Part shown: positions 8,348-16,764 of the stretch, piece after piece
Numbering within the stretch: position 1 is the first letter of the stretch
Layout: each line of letters opens with the position of its first letter
DNA from: Phycisphaerales bacterium
GTDB lineage: Bacteria > Planctomycetota > Phycisphaerae > Phycisphaerales > SM1A02
Direction: 5' to 3'
Length of the DNA stretch: 64,000 bases
NCBI GenBank assembly: GCA_014238125.1
Contig: JABABS010000026.1
Coordinates: 51,906 to 115,905, forward strand
Position numbers and translations under genes: made by a program
Notes under the pieces: generated by a model
Seen by the model: the letters and a program-made list of their open reading frames with translations, nothing else
The model's database searches: none
What the model was told of the DNA's origin: nothing

Positions 8348-10705
8348 TTATCTCTTGGGTGCAAAACTCAACTCTGTATATGACGTGTTTATCTCAATTT
8401 TTCCATCCACAGTAATGGTTGTGGTGATGTCACCGTCGATACATGTTACTAGGCGCTCCGTACTTGTTGGAATAATCCACTTGTCGCGAGCGTATCTTGA
8501 TTTGCTTGTTGACTGAATAACCGCCAGTGGTTGAAGTTTATGTATCAGGGCGATTGATTCATTACTCCATTGGCCATGATGTGGCATTTCCAACACATCC
8601 ACCAGGTTCATTTTTTGTAATAAAAATATAGAAATTGTTTTTTCATTAATATCACCTGTGAGCAAAACAGATCGACCACTAGATTTGATTGCAAGAACCA
8701 CAGACGCTTCGTTTGAAGAGGTATAATCAATGCCTTTTTTTGGCCACAGTGCCGTGATTGTCGCGTTGTTTGTATTTACGCTCCACCCCCTGGTAATTTC
8801 GTTCACTTTAATTTGTTTACCCTTTGCAACCTGAACTATTTTTCGCACAACCCGTGTTTGGTTCGCAAGGGCGTAGGGCGTCATATAAATTTGTTCTATT
8901 TCTATCTCGCGCATCAAATCTAAGATCGCCGAACAATGATCCAAATCATTGTGTGTAACAACAATGGTATTTATTTTATTAATTCCTCGTTTTCGAAGCG
9001 AAGGTAGTACTTTGTGCAGCCCAATATCTAAATCAGCTCTTGAACCAGCATCAACAAGGATTGTTGTTTTTCCGTCTTGAATAATATGTGATGTTCCGTG
9101 TGCAACATTAAGTGTAGAAATAACAACATCACCATCTTGTACTATTCCAAAAAAATACAGGGTCAAAAAGATCCCTATAATTATTTTTGTTTTAATTCGA
9201 CCCGTACTTATTATTATAAAAATTAAAAATATGAATAACAAAATTACTATTAAAATGTTTGGTGGAACTATATAAAAAAATAATGGGATTTCGCCATATT
9301 GTGTTACTGTTTCAACCATTTGCGAAGAAACGAGGTTCATGCACCAAAACAGTTGGTCATCTATAAAAGGGCAGGTCCAACCAATGGTTAATCTTATTAT
9401 TCCTATCAATAAAATAATAACCAAGAACAGTGTCCCACCAACACCGGTTATTAAACCAATGGGCGCTATTGATCCAAACATGTACATTGTAAGTGGTGTG
9501 GCTATCAACACTGCACAAAGCCCCACGACCCAGATCGATGACATCGTGTACCTAATTGTTTCTAACATTGGCGAGTTGTTGTCTCGTGGTCCTAATAGTT
9601 TCCATTGAAGCGTAGGTAAAAAAATGCAAATACCAAACACAACTAGAAAACTTAAAATAAACCCGCTAGTTAAAATTACCGCTGGTTCAAGCCACACGAT
9701 TATCATTGCAGCGGCTGCTAATATTCCAGAACCACTAAATCGCTGACCACGAATTTGAAGTGTTGATGCAATCACAATCATCAAAACAGCCCTAAAAACT
9801 GGTGGTCTAGATTCAATGATCGAAAGTAGAAAAACAGAAACAATACAAATAAGCACAAATGAAATTAAACTTCCAAAAGTCACCCGCTGAACTACAAAAA
9901 CTATCATTGTCATAATGATGGCAATATGAAGACCGCTTACCGCCAAAATATGGGCGAGACCTGCGTGACGAAATTTAGTTGATATTTCACTCCAGCCCGC
10001 CCCCCTTTCTCCAAAAAACAATGCAGAGACTAGGGTTTTTTCTTCACCCTGAAAATCATTTAAAACGCTTTGCCTTACTAGTTGTTTTATTTCAAGATTT
10101 ACTTTTGTGTTTTTATTATTTGTTTTAACAAGTGATTTTTGCGATACAAAAAGCATTGGTGTTGTTGTTTTTGTAAAAAAATTCCTGTGTATTTGCCCTA
10201 TTATATTTATTTTATCCCCTTCGCTAACCGCCAAAGTTCCATTAACTTCCACAGTAAACAGGTTCTGTTTCTCCGTTTTTAGGGGTGGTGAACCTAAAAA
10301 TTCAAATGAAGTAACCGGTAACCTGTCGTCAATATCTGATAGATATCCTTGTGTGCGAAGCGTTGTTGTTGAGTTTGAAACAACAACACCATTAAGTTCA
10401 ACGAGATCGCCGTTGTTCACAACTAGCCATGAATGAGGTGTTGAATGTAATACGCAAAGAGTTCTTGAAAAGAACAGGCCAAATGATGCGATAAGCAGTA
10501 AAGCTAGTTTTTGCTTTTTGGTTTTCGCGCAAACCCCAAGAATGCTTATTGAAATTGCCAATGAACTTCCAGCTAGATAATCAAACTCAAGGGAGTTTGA
10601 CAAGGCGGTTCCGGTTAGTGTTCCAAGAATTGATGTCACCGATATATACACGACTGGCGGGATGGTGATTGGCGGTGGTTTTATTTTGAGTTTTACAAAA
10701 CGCAT
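8348..10705 (-). CDS. comEC: ComEC/Rec2-family DNA-uptake channel
   Basis: 785 residues. An N-terminal membrane pair and a small soluble OB-like domain (about 60-200) are followed by the multi-span 'Competence' domain. This includes the family's 'LAHILAVSGLHIAIIM' stretch. A C-terminal metallo-beta-lactamase-like domain carries HNDLDH (585-590) and PHHG (about 708-711). ComEC moves single-stranded DNA across the cytoplasmic membrane during natural transformation, and the hydrolase-like domain is thought to degrade the second strand. No other competence genes are adjacent. The long AT-rich transmembrane section (about 9.15-9.45 kb) has runs of A/T that make it look non-coding at first sight, but the frame is open throughout. 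ATG at 10705. Confidence 0.93.
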   Translation of the reverse strand: MRFVKLKIKPPPITIPPVVYISVTSILGTLTGTALSNSLEFDYLAGSSLAISISILGVCAKTKKQKLALLLIASFGLFFSRTLCVLHSTPHSWLVVNNGDLVELNGVVVSNSTTTLRTQGYLSDIDDRLPVTSFEFLGSPPLKTEKQNLFTVEVNGTLAVSEGDKINIIGQIHRNFFTKTTTPMLFVSQKSLVKTNNKNTKVNLEIKQLVRQSVLNDFQGEEKTLVSALFFGERGAGWSEISTKFRHAGLAHILAVSGLHIAIIMTMIVFVVQRVTFGSLISFVLICIVSVFLLSIIESRPPVFRAVLMIVIASTLQIRGQRFSGSGILAAAAMIIVWLEPAVILTSGFILSFLVVFGICIFLPTLQWKLLGPRDNNSPMLETIRYTMSSIWVVGLCAVLIATPLTMYMFGSIAPIGLITGVGGTLFLVIILLIGIIRLTIGWTCPFIDDQLFWCMNLVSSQMVETVTQYGEIPLFFYIVPPNILIVILLFIFLIFIIISTGRIKTKIIIGIFLTLYFFGIVQDGDVVISTLNVAHGTSHIIQDGKTTILVDAGSRADLDIGLHKVLPSLRKRGINKINTIVVTHNDLDHCSAILDLMREIEIEQIYMTPYALANQTRVVRKIVQVAKGKQIKVNEITRGWSVNTNNATITALWPKKGIDYTSSNEASVVLAIKSSGRSVLLTGDINEKTISIFLLQKMNLVDVLEMPHHGQWSNESIALIHKLQPLAVIQSTSKSRYARDKWIIPTSTERLVTCIDGDITTTITVDGKIEINTSYTELSFAPKR

Positions 10706-10810
10706 TCCCTTTTATTTTCTCAACCCCTTTGCGCTGTTCAGACAGAGTGTGCCTTTTTTCTTTTTTCCGCCAAAAGGCACTACTGTTGGTTGACGAGTAT
10801 TATGGGCGTC

Positions 10811-11857
10811 ATGACAGTTATCATCGGTCAAAAAACTGCTAAAAAAACGATTGAAAACGCATTGTGTCATGGCAGAACCCATCACGCATGGGTTTTCCGG
10901 GGACCTGCGGGTGTTGGAAAATTTACAGCCGCTTGTGAGTTTGCCCGTTCGCTAATATTGGGTGGCGCGTTTGGAACCACTCTTGATAGTTTTCAACACA
11001 ATGATCTTCATATCATTCGAAAAGAAGATGCTTCTTGGTCAAAAAATGCGGCGCTCGCTAGAAGAAAGCAAACTAACATTCCAGTTGATTTGTTGCGCGA
11101 ACGGATGATTGGTGGCCGAACAGGGGATGATAAAACGCACGACTCCGTTGCTTTTAAAACTTCTGTGACTGGTGGTCAGAAGGTTTTTATTATTGATGAA
11201 GCCGAGCTGCTTGATGAAACTGCGCAGAACGCGCTCTTAAAAACACTTGAAGAGCCGCCAGTTGGAACCTTCGTTATTCTTGTAACCTCAAGAGATGATT
11301 TACTTTTACCTACAATACAAAGCCGGTGCCAATCTGTAAACTTTTCGCAACTTAATCAGTTCGAAATGAATTTATGGTTAGATAGCATGAGTTTTAATGT
11401 TTCTAAACCAGACCTTGATTGGTCTGTTGCTTTTTCTTCTGGTTCTCCTGGTGATGTTTGTGTTTCAATTGAAACAAGCCTTCCAAAACTCGCCGTGTCT
11501 CTGCGTGATTTTATACGTGGAGTCGGGGGATCAAAATCTTTTCCTGGTGCCGCTCCATTAATGATCGAATATGTTGATTCTTTCATAAAAATACAGCTTG
11601 AAAAAAACGCTCTTTGTAGTAAAGAGGCCGCAAACAGGCGGGCATTTTCTGTTGTTTTACAGCTGTTGGGCATGGAGATTAGAGAACTTCTTAGTGATGA
11701 CAGAGACCGATCCTCTTTAGCAATTAGAGCAGCAGCTATTCTTACAGATGTCGAGGGGCAGGTTCGAACAAATATATCAATCAAGGTGTTGCTTGAATCG
11801 CTCGCTGTTAGGTGGGTTCACCTGTGTAGTGGAGACGCTACGCTGATGCCTGTTTAG
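10811..11857 (+). CDS. holB: DNA polymerase III delta' subunit (AAA+ clamp-loader ATPase)
   Basis: About 348 residues from the ATG at 10811; in-frame ATG 10802 and TTG 10790 are alternatives. The clamp loader opens the beta sliding clamp and places it on DNA. Visible are IIGQKTAKKTI, a Walker A-like GPAGVGKFT, the Walker B-like VFIIDEAELL, the sensor 'NALLKTLEEPP' and the arginine-finger SRC motif in TIQSRC. A -10-like TATTAT (10798-10803) ends 7 nt before ATG 10811 with no Shine-Dalgarno sequence, which supports the shorter start. The short length and weak C-terminal resemblance to DnaX favour delta' over tau/gamma. Its 3' end overlaps that of lgt by 20 bp. Confidence 0.9.
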   Translation: MTVIIGQKTAKKTIENALCHGRTHHAWVFRGPAGVGKFTAACEFARSLILGGAFGTTLDSFQHNDLHIIRKEDASWSKNAALARRKQTNIPVDLLRERMIGGRTGDDKTHDSVAFKTSVTGGQKVFIIDEAELLDETAQNALLKTLEEPPVGTFVILVTSRDDLLLPTIQSRCQSVNFSQLNQFEMNLWLDSMSFNVSKPDLDWSVAFSSGSPGDVCVSIETSLPKLAVSLRDFIRGVGGSKSFPGAAPLMIEYVDSFIKIQLEKNALCSKEAANRRAFSVVLQLLGMEIRELLSDDRDRSSLAIRAAAILTDVEGQVRTNISIKVLLESLAVRWVHLCSGDATLMPV

Positions 11858-12860
11858 TTCGAATAATTCCACCATATTTTTTTGAGCCATTTTTTGCACA
11901 TATTAAAATCATTACAGCCCCTACAAGCACCATGCATACACTTAGTAGTTGCCCTCTTGCTAACCCAAAAATAATTGATACGCCCTCGTCTGGTTGCCTA
12001 AATACTTCTGTCAAAATACGAAGTATTCCATATACCACCAAGAAACTTCCGCTCACGATCCCTGGTTTTCTTGGAACAAGCCAAACTAAAACCAGTGCTC
12101 CAAGTAAAAGTGGACCATCGCTTATAGCCTGAAAAAGTTGCGATGGATACCACGCTGTTAGTTGTGAAGCAATGGTTTCAATAACAACGGTATTTCCTGC
12201 ATATGCTTCAATAACAATTTGTTGATAAAACGCATCGCTTCCACTCACAATGGTTGTCTTAAGTGGCTCTAGTGCTACTAACTTGTCCCCATACTGATCT
12301 GTGTTATTTACCCAAACCTCTGTTATTTCGGCTGGGTATTTAACTGACCACCAGGGTGCTTCTGTTTGATTTGGAAATTTTTTTCCCCAAAGTTCGCCAT
12401 TGATAAAATTTGCAACTCGACCAAAAAACAGGCCGACTGTTCCGCCAACGCTTGCCAAATCTGCAAGGTGCATCGCTGGAACTTTGTGTTTTCTTCCCCA
12501 AATAATAAATGCAAAAAGCACGCCAATGATACCGCCGTGACTTGCCATACCGCCACGGTTGATAGCCAATAAATCCCACCAAGGAAATGCTGATGAAAAA
12601 CCAGTAAAAAGGTGTGGATCATAAAAAACGGCATACCCTATTCGGCCGCCAAAAAGCACGCCCAACACACCTGCAAATAATAAATCGCCCGCCTGATCTG
12701 GCGCTAATGGCGACCGATCGGTTTTCGCCATCCATCGAATAAACCACCACCCAACTATAAATCCGGCGATATATGCCAGACCATACCATCGCAAACCAAA
12801 GCTTTCAGTGAGTTGAATGGCGAATGGGCTAAGTTGGTGAATGTATGCATCAGCAAGCAC
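11838..12860 (-). CDS. lgt: Prolipoprotein diacylglyceryl transferase
   Basis: Integral membrane enzyme that transfers diacylglycerol from phosphatidylglycerol to the lipobox cysteine of preprolipoproteins. Visible are 'LRWYGLAYIAGF' near the N-terminus, 'GRIGYAVFYD', the catalytic-region 'GGMASHGGIIG', and the signature 'GRVANFINGELWGK'. Several window proteins have lipoboxes (TolC-like, ChaN, SpoIID-like) and would be substrates. The best start is GTG 12860, giving 340 residues; it leaves a 39-bp gap to the divergent trpD. An ATG at 12926 would give 362 residues but overlap trpD. A ~70-residue insertion between the signature and the last membrane segments ('WVNNTDQYGDK...') is longer than in enterobacterial Lgt. 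Confidence 0.93.
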   Translation of the reverse strand: MLADAYIHQLSPFAIQLTESFGLRWYGLAYIAGFIVGWWFIRWMAKTDRSPLAPDQAGDLLFAGVLGVLFGGRIGYAVFYDPHLFTGFSSAFPWWDLLAINRGGMASHGGIIGVLFAFIIWGRKHKVPAMHLADLASVGGTVGLFFGRVANFINGELWGKKFPNQTEAPWWSVKYPAEITEVWVNNTDQYGDKLVALEPLKTTIVSGSDAFYQQIVIEAYAGNTVVIETIASQLTAWYPSQLFQAISDGPLLLGALVLVWLVPRKPGIVSGSFLVVYGILRILTEVFRQPDEGVSIIFGLARGQLLSVCMVLVGAVMILICAKNGSKKYGGIIRTKQASA

Positions 12861-12899
12861 GATGCAATAGTACCCGCACCTGCGTATGATTTGCAAATC

Positions 12900-13949
12900 A
12901 TGACCAAGGCACTCGATACTAAACAACTTGAACCGCTTCGCTACGCCGTTGATCGTGTCCGATCAGGCCACACCCTCGGGGCCAATGAAATTGCTAATGC
13001 CTGGAGTATTTTGATGTCAGGGCAAGCTCCAGATGGGCTCATTGGCGCGCTCCTTGCCGCGCTTGCAACGCGCAATCCAACAGGAGAAGAACTCTTTGGC
13101 GCTTCTTCGATTATGAAGAAGTTTGCACAAAAATTAAACCTTAATGGTGATCACACTCAATTTTTAGATACCTGTGGAACTGGTGGCGCTCCAAAAACAT
13201 TTAACGTTTCAACAGCAGCTGGAATTGTGCTTGCTGCCTGCGGTGTAAAAATTGCAAAACACGGAAATCGATCTCGAACGGGCCGGGGATCTGCTGAGGT
13301 TCTTGAGTCTCTAGGTGTAAATATTCATGCAACCGAGCAGCAGCAGCAAGCTTCGTTCGAAGAAGAAAATATTTGCTTCTGTTTCGCACCAAATCATCAC
13401 AAAGCAGTTGCAAGCGTCATGCCTGTTCGAAAGCTACTTGGATTTCCTACTATTTTCAACCTTCTTGGGCCACTTTCAAATCCATGCAATGCCGGTAGGC
13501 AGTTACTCGGGGTCTGGGGAGATCGGTTTGTCGTGCCCATGGCAGAATGTCTGCTTCAAAGTTCCACCACAAAATCTGCCGTTGTGCATTCTACTGATGG
13601 TCTAGACGAAGTATCAATTTCTGCACCGACAAAAATAGTGCTTGTAGAAAACGGAAAACTTGTGGAATCAATTATAAATCCAGAAGATCTTGGACTCACC
13701 TATTCCAAAAGGAAAGACCTTGTTGCGAGGGATCTAAAACAAGCATCGTCTTTTGTTTTAGACACCCTTTCTGGAACTCTACATGGTGGTGTGCGGGACA
13801 TGGTTGTAATAAATGTGTCTCTAGGCCTTTTTCTTGCTGATCGTGTCCAAGACCTCTCTGAAGGCGTTCAAATGGCGAGGGAAACCATCGACTCTGGCTG
13901 TGCAGCAGAGACGCTGTCAAAGTGGGCGAAAATTAGTTTTTCTACATGA
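12900..13949 (+). CDS. trpD: Anthranilate phosphoribosyltransferase
   Basis: 349 residues from ATG 12900; an upstream in-frame start at 12813 would overlap lgt and adds non-family sequence. It joins anthranilate and PRPP in tryptophan synthesis. Family landmarks are the PRPP-binding 'FLDTCGTGGAPKTFNVST' loop, 'KHGNRSRTGRGSAEVLE', 'FCFAPNHHKAV' and 'FNLLGPLSNPC'. A -10-like TATGAT (12885-12890) ends 9 nt before the ATG and there is no ribosome binding site, compatible with a leaderless message. No other trp genes are adjacent. Confidence 0.95.
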   Translation: MTKALDTKQLEPLRYAVDRVRSGHTLGANEIANAWSILMSGQAPDGLIGALLAALATRNPTGEELFGASSIMKKFAQKLNLNGDHTQFLDTCGTGGAPKTFNVSTAAGIVLAACGVKIAKHGNRSRTGRGSAEVLESLGVNIHATEQQQQASFEEENICFCFAPNHHKAVASVMPVRKLLGFPTIFNLLGPLSNPCNAGRQLLGVWGDRFVVPMAECLLQSSTTKSAVVHSTDGLDEVSISAPTKIVLVENGKLVESIINPEDLGLTYSKRKDLVARDLKQASSFVLDTLSGTLHGGVRDMVVINVSLGLFLADRVQDLSEGVQMARETIDSGCAAETLSKWAKISFST

Positions 13950-14256
13950 CTCATACACACACCAATGTAGACACTTATTAAATAAAATATTCGTCTTCTT
14001 CGTTGTATGCCCTGTTACTATGTGGACTGAGTGAAACACAAAAACACAAAGGTATTGTTAACAAAAACTTATGTGTTTGTGCGACACCTAACAACCTGTC
14101 AACAGGGCTGTTGTTTGTCGCCCCAGATCTACACAAATCTACCGTAAGACGTGTTTTTGGCGTTGTTTTTTAAAGCTGAACCACCCAGTATAAAAAATGA
14201 TATCCACGACTTATCCACAAGGCTGTTGCGGACCAGACAGGCTTTTAAAAACAGGT
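13950..14256. other. 307-bp gap behind dnaA with DnaA boxes; candidate replication origin
   Basis: This is the only gene-free stretch over 300 bp. It lies between the 3' ends of trpD and dnaA. It holds one perfect DnaA box TTATCCACA (14211-14219), one 8/9 match to TTATNCACA (TCATACACA, 13951-13959), and two 7/9 matches (14128-14136 and 14200-14208, the latter 2 nt from the perfect box). An AT-rich block with TTATTAAATAAAATATT lies around 13975-13991, and there is an imperfect hairpin at 14090-14115. Origins often flank dnaA, usually upstream or between dnaA and dnaN, so a position behind dnaA is less typical. No open frame of note is visible. The site could equally be a minor DnaA-binding locus. 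Confidence 0.35.
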
Positions 14257-15606
14257 TTATTCAGCGTCTGTGGCGAGTTGATTTTGAAGTCTCACGAGGT
14301 CCTGATCAAGCTGGTCGTTTGTAGTTTTTTTAGAATTAACACTTTTTATGGCATGCATAACAGTAGTGTGGTCACGCCCGCCGAAATAACCACCAATTTC
14401 CTCGAGGCTAAATCGCGTGTGATGCCTTGCAAGCCACATGCCAACCTGTCTGGGCATTGTGATGGACTTATTTCTTCGCTTTGAAAGTAGATCTACGAGT
14501 TTTACGTCGTAAAAAGTACTAATAACGTCAAGAATATCTTGAATAGAGAGGTGTTTTGGGGCGTTTATTAAACCGCTGCCGCTTGAAATGGCGGTTTTGG
14601 CCATGGCTAAATCAATTAGTGAACCATCTAATAGGGCGAGTCCCTGAAGTTTTGTTATCGCGCCCTCGAGTTGACGAATATTTTGGTCTAGCCGAGCGGC
14701 AACATAATTCGACACATCGTCTGGAATTTCTATGTGCCGAAGGGCGGCCTTCTTTTTAATAATTGCAACCCGCGTTTCAAATCCAGGTGGATCAATACCC
14801 GCAACAAGCCCACAACCAAATCGACTAATAAGCCGATCTTCAAGATGGGGAATCTCGCTTGGCGGAGCATCTGAACTTAATACAACCTGTCTTCCAGATT
14901 GAAACAAAGTGTTAAAAGTATGAAAAAACTCTTCTTGTGTTTGTTCTCGATTCGAAAGGTCATGAATATCATCAATAATAAGCATGTCGAATGCCCTAAA
15001 TTTATGACGGAAGTCAGACATTTCACCAGCTTGCACAGATTCTAAAAACTGCGTTAAAAAACCATTACAAGAAACATAATAAATTTTCATAGAACTATTT
15101 GACTGCATGGCGGTTTGACAAATAGCTTGCAACAAATGCGTTTTACCAAGACCAACCCCGCCGTGAATAAACAAAGGGTTGTATGCCTTCGCCGGTTTCT
15201 TCGCAACAGCAATGGCGGCGGCGTGCGCAAGTTGATTTCCGGGACCAACAATAAAATTATCAAAGCTATAGTCGGGACTGATTAACATATCATCGGTAAC
15301 AACCGAACCAGACCAACTAGGCGTTATTGGAGAGTTTTGGAAATCAACCTCTTTGCTGTTTACAAATAGAACTCCAAGGAGCCGACCAGTAATAAGTTGC
15401 GAGGCCTCAACAAATTGATCCTTGCATTTTCGTTCTAGGTAATTTAATTGAACATCTTCTTGCAAAAAAATAACAATAGAACCATCTGAAATCCCTAACA
15501 CTTCTATGTCTTCAAACCATTTCCGACACATTCTTGGGTGTTCTTTGCGCAGTTGTGCCAACAAATCCAACCTTAATTGTGCGGCATTAACATTACTTAT
15601 TTGCAT
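14257..15606 (-). CDS. dnaA: Chromosomal replication initiator DnaA
   Basis: 449 residues, normal length. DnaA binds 9-mer boxes at the origin, melts the DNA and loads the helicase. Order of domains: N-terminal domain I (1-90), short linker, AAA+ domain III with Walker A GGVGLGKTH and Walker B LIIDDIHDL. C-terminal domain IV has the helix-turn-helix/signature 'IGGYFGGRDHTTVMHAI'. The linker domain II is short. ATG at 15606 has no Shine-Dalgarno sequence; a -10-like TACACT ends 9 nt upstream. It is followed on the same strand by no gene, and behind it lies the DnaA-box region 13950-14256. Confidence 0.98.
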   Translation of the reverse strand: MQISNVNAAQLRLDLLAQLRKEHPRMCRKWFEDIEVLGISDGSIVIFLQEDVQLNYLERKCKDQFVEASQLITGRLLGVLFVNSKEVDFQNSPITPSWSGSVVTDDMLISPDYSFDNFIVGPGNQLAHAAAIAVAKKPAKAYNPLFIHGGVGLGKTHLLQAICQTAMQSNSSMKIYYVSCNGFLTQFLESVQAGEMSDFRHKFRAFDMLIIDDIHDLSNREQTQEEFFHTFNTLFQSGRQVVLSSDAPPSEIPHLEDRLISRFGCGLVAGIDPPGFETRVAIIKKKAALRHIEIPDDVSNYVAARLDQNIRQLEGAITKLQGLALLDGSLIDLAMAKTAISSGSGLINAPKHLSIQDILDVISTFYDVKLVDLLSKRRNKSITMPRQVGMWLARHHTRFSLEEIGGYFGGRDHTTVMHAIKSVNSKKTTNDQLDQDLVRLQNQLATDAE

Positions 15607-15615
15607 AGATAAAAA

Positions 15616-15644
15616 AGTGTAATCAATACAAACAAAATAAACAA
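15616..15644 (-). promoter_or_regulatory. Probable dnaA promoter
   Basis: On the minus strand TTGTTT (15639-15644) and TACACT (15616-15621) are separated by 17 bp. The -10 ends 9 nt before the dnaA ATG, so the transcript would begin about 2 nt from the start codon. Confidence 0.45.
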
Positions 15645-15674
15645 TACTAGCACTATGAAATTATATAAATTTAT

Positions 15675-16598
15675 TTAATCAACAATTTTCTCGCCGCCAC
15701 CAACAAGCTCAAGTTGTTTTTCATACCGACCTCGGTTTGTTCGGTGGTCCATAAGAATATGAATTCTAGACAAATCGCTTGGACTAACTTTTTTAGCAAT
15801 TACAGCACGAGCTTGTTCAATTGTTGTTCTTCTGCTCATATGTACAAGAACAACATCCTCAGCACCCCATATTGTGAGCAGCTCAACAATGTCATCTATA
15901 TGTAGATGTTTTCCAACAGACGCCCTGGCGCGGTGGTCTTTTTCAAAGAAGGTGCACTCGCTAATGACAATGGGCGATCTTACGAATTCTTGACGACACA
16001 AGTGGTCACCCATTGCAGTATCACCCGTGAACGCAACAATTGGCAACTGAAGCGTTTGTGTTATTTCAGTACCAGAGAGTTTTATTTCACGTAGTTTAGA
16101 TTGCGGAACATTGCTAAATTTTTCAAGCAACTTTTTTCGGTATTCAAGTACCACGTAAGACATTGCGGGCACGCCGTGGTCTGCTTCAATACCCCGGAGC
16201 TTAATATTTGGTTTTATTTCATACTCCCCATTTGGAGCAAGCGGAATTATGTTGTGTGGTGTATTTTGTTGTTCTAAATCAACCCACCCACCCATCATTT
16301 TTTGAATTGCAGCGGCAATCTCTTCATGACAGACACAAGTGCCAACGCCCATCTTTTGAAAAAAACGTTGACTGAAATAGTACGGGAGACCAGCAACATG
16401 GTCCATATGACCATGTGTGATAGCCACAACCGATGCCGAAAGTGCTGGGCGGGGGCAAAGTCCAATATCAAAAGCCAAGTCTAATTCAGGGATATGAATA
16501 ACCGTTTGCTCCCCTGCAACACTTACTCCTTGAATTCGGTATGGAGGAACATACAAAAACCCCATTTTTCCAGTCGAGAAGGGTCGTCTGGGCAACAT
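15675..16598 (-). CDS. RNase Z-like metallo-beta-lactamase-fold hydrolase
   Basis: 307 residues. The zinc-binding signature HGHMDH lies near residue 60 in 'VVAITHGHMDHVAGLPYY', with later ligands in 'EADHGVPAMSYV', 'AFTGDT' and 'HLHIDDIVELLTIWGAEDVVLVHMS'. This arrangement matches the ElaC/RNase Z group, which trims 3' trailers from tRNA precursors in the cytoplasm. That role would matter here, since the tRNA genes seen lack encoded CCA (family knowledge, not shown). It lacks an obvious long exosite arm, so a ribonuclease Z-like phosphodiesterase is a fair alternative. GGAG 8 nt before ATG 16598 supports that start. It lies 68 bp upstream of dnaA on the same strand. Confidence 0.8.
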   Translation of the reverse strand: MLPRRPFSTGKMGFLYVPPYRIQGVSVAGEQTVIHIPELDLAFDIGLCPRPALSASVVAITHGHMDHVAGLPYYFSQRFFQKMGVGTCVCHEEIAAAIQKMMGGWVDLEQQNTPHNIIPLAPNGEYEIKPNIKLRGIEADHGVPAMSYVVLEYRKKLLEKFSNVPQSKLREIKLSGTEITQTLQLPIVAFTGDTAMGDHLCRQEFVRSPIVISECTFFEKDHRARASVGKHLHIDDIVELLTIWGAEDVVLVHMSRRTTIEQARAVIAKKVSPSDLSRIHILMDHRTNRGRYEKQLELVGGGEKIVD

Positions 16599-16645
16599 AT
16601 CAAAACTCCAAAAGTAACGCTTTCGCGCAACTTGGCTACATGAAT

Positions 16646-16723
16646 GTTCCGAAGAGGAATCGAACCTCTACTTTCGGCGTTAAAAACGAAACACCAACTC
16701 CTCTGCCTTAAGGTGAACGGAAC
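16646..16723 (-). other. tRNA-like element with atypical middle (possible degenerate tRNA)
   Basis: Read on the minus strand, this 78-nt stretch begins GTTCCG and ends CGGAAC, giving a 6-bp acceptor-like stem. It has a perfect T arm, AGAGG-TTCGATT-CCTCT, directly next to the 3' acceptor strand as in a real tRNA. The middle does not fold as a normal D plus anticodon arm. Instead TTGGTGTT pairs with AACGCCGA (8 bp, two G-T wobbles) around an 8-nt loop TCGTTTTT. An alternative with CACC/GGTG as D stem leaves a 16-nt D loop and a poorly paired anticodon stem around TTTTTAA (would be Lys UUU). No CCA is encoded. It lies between the RNase Z-like gene and the polyprenyl synthase. Confidence 0.45.
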
Positions 16724-16764
16724 GTTGGCGACAGTGTATCCCAAAAAGAAACCACAAGTTGTAA

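Noticed and set aside
10790..10810. Earlier starts (TTG 10790, ATG 10802) for holB
   Set aside because: They add residues with no family support, and a -10-like TATTAT lies across them, favouring ATG 10811; this is a preference, not proof.
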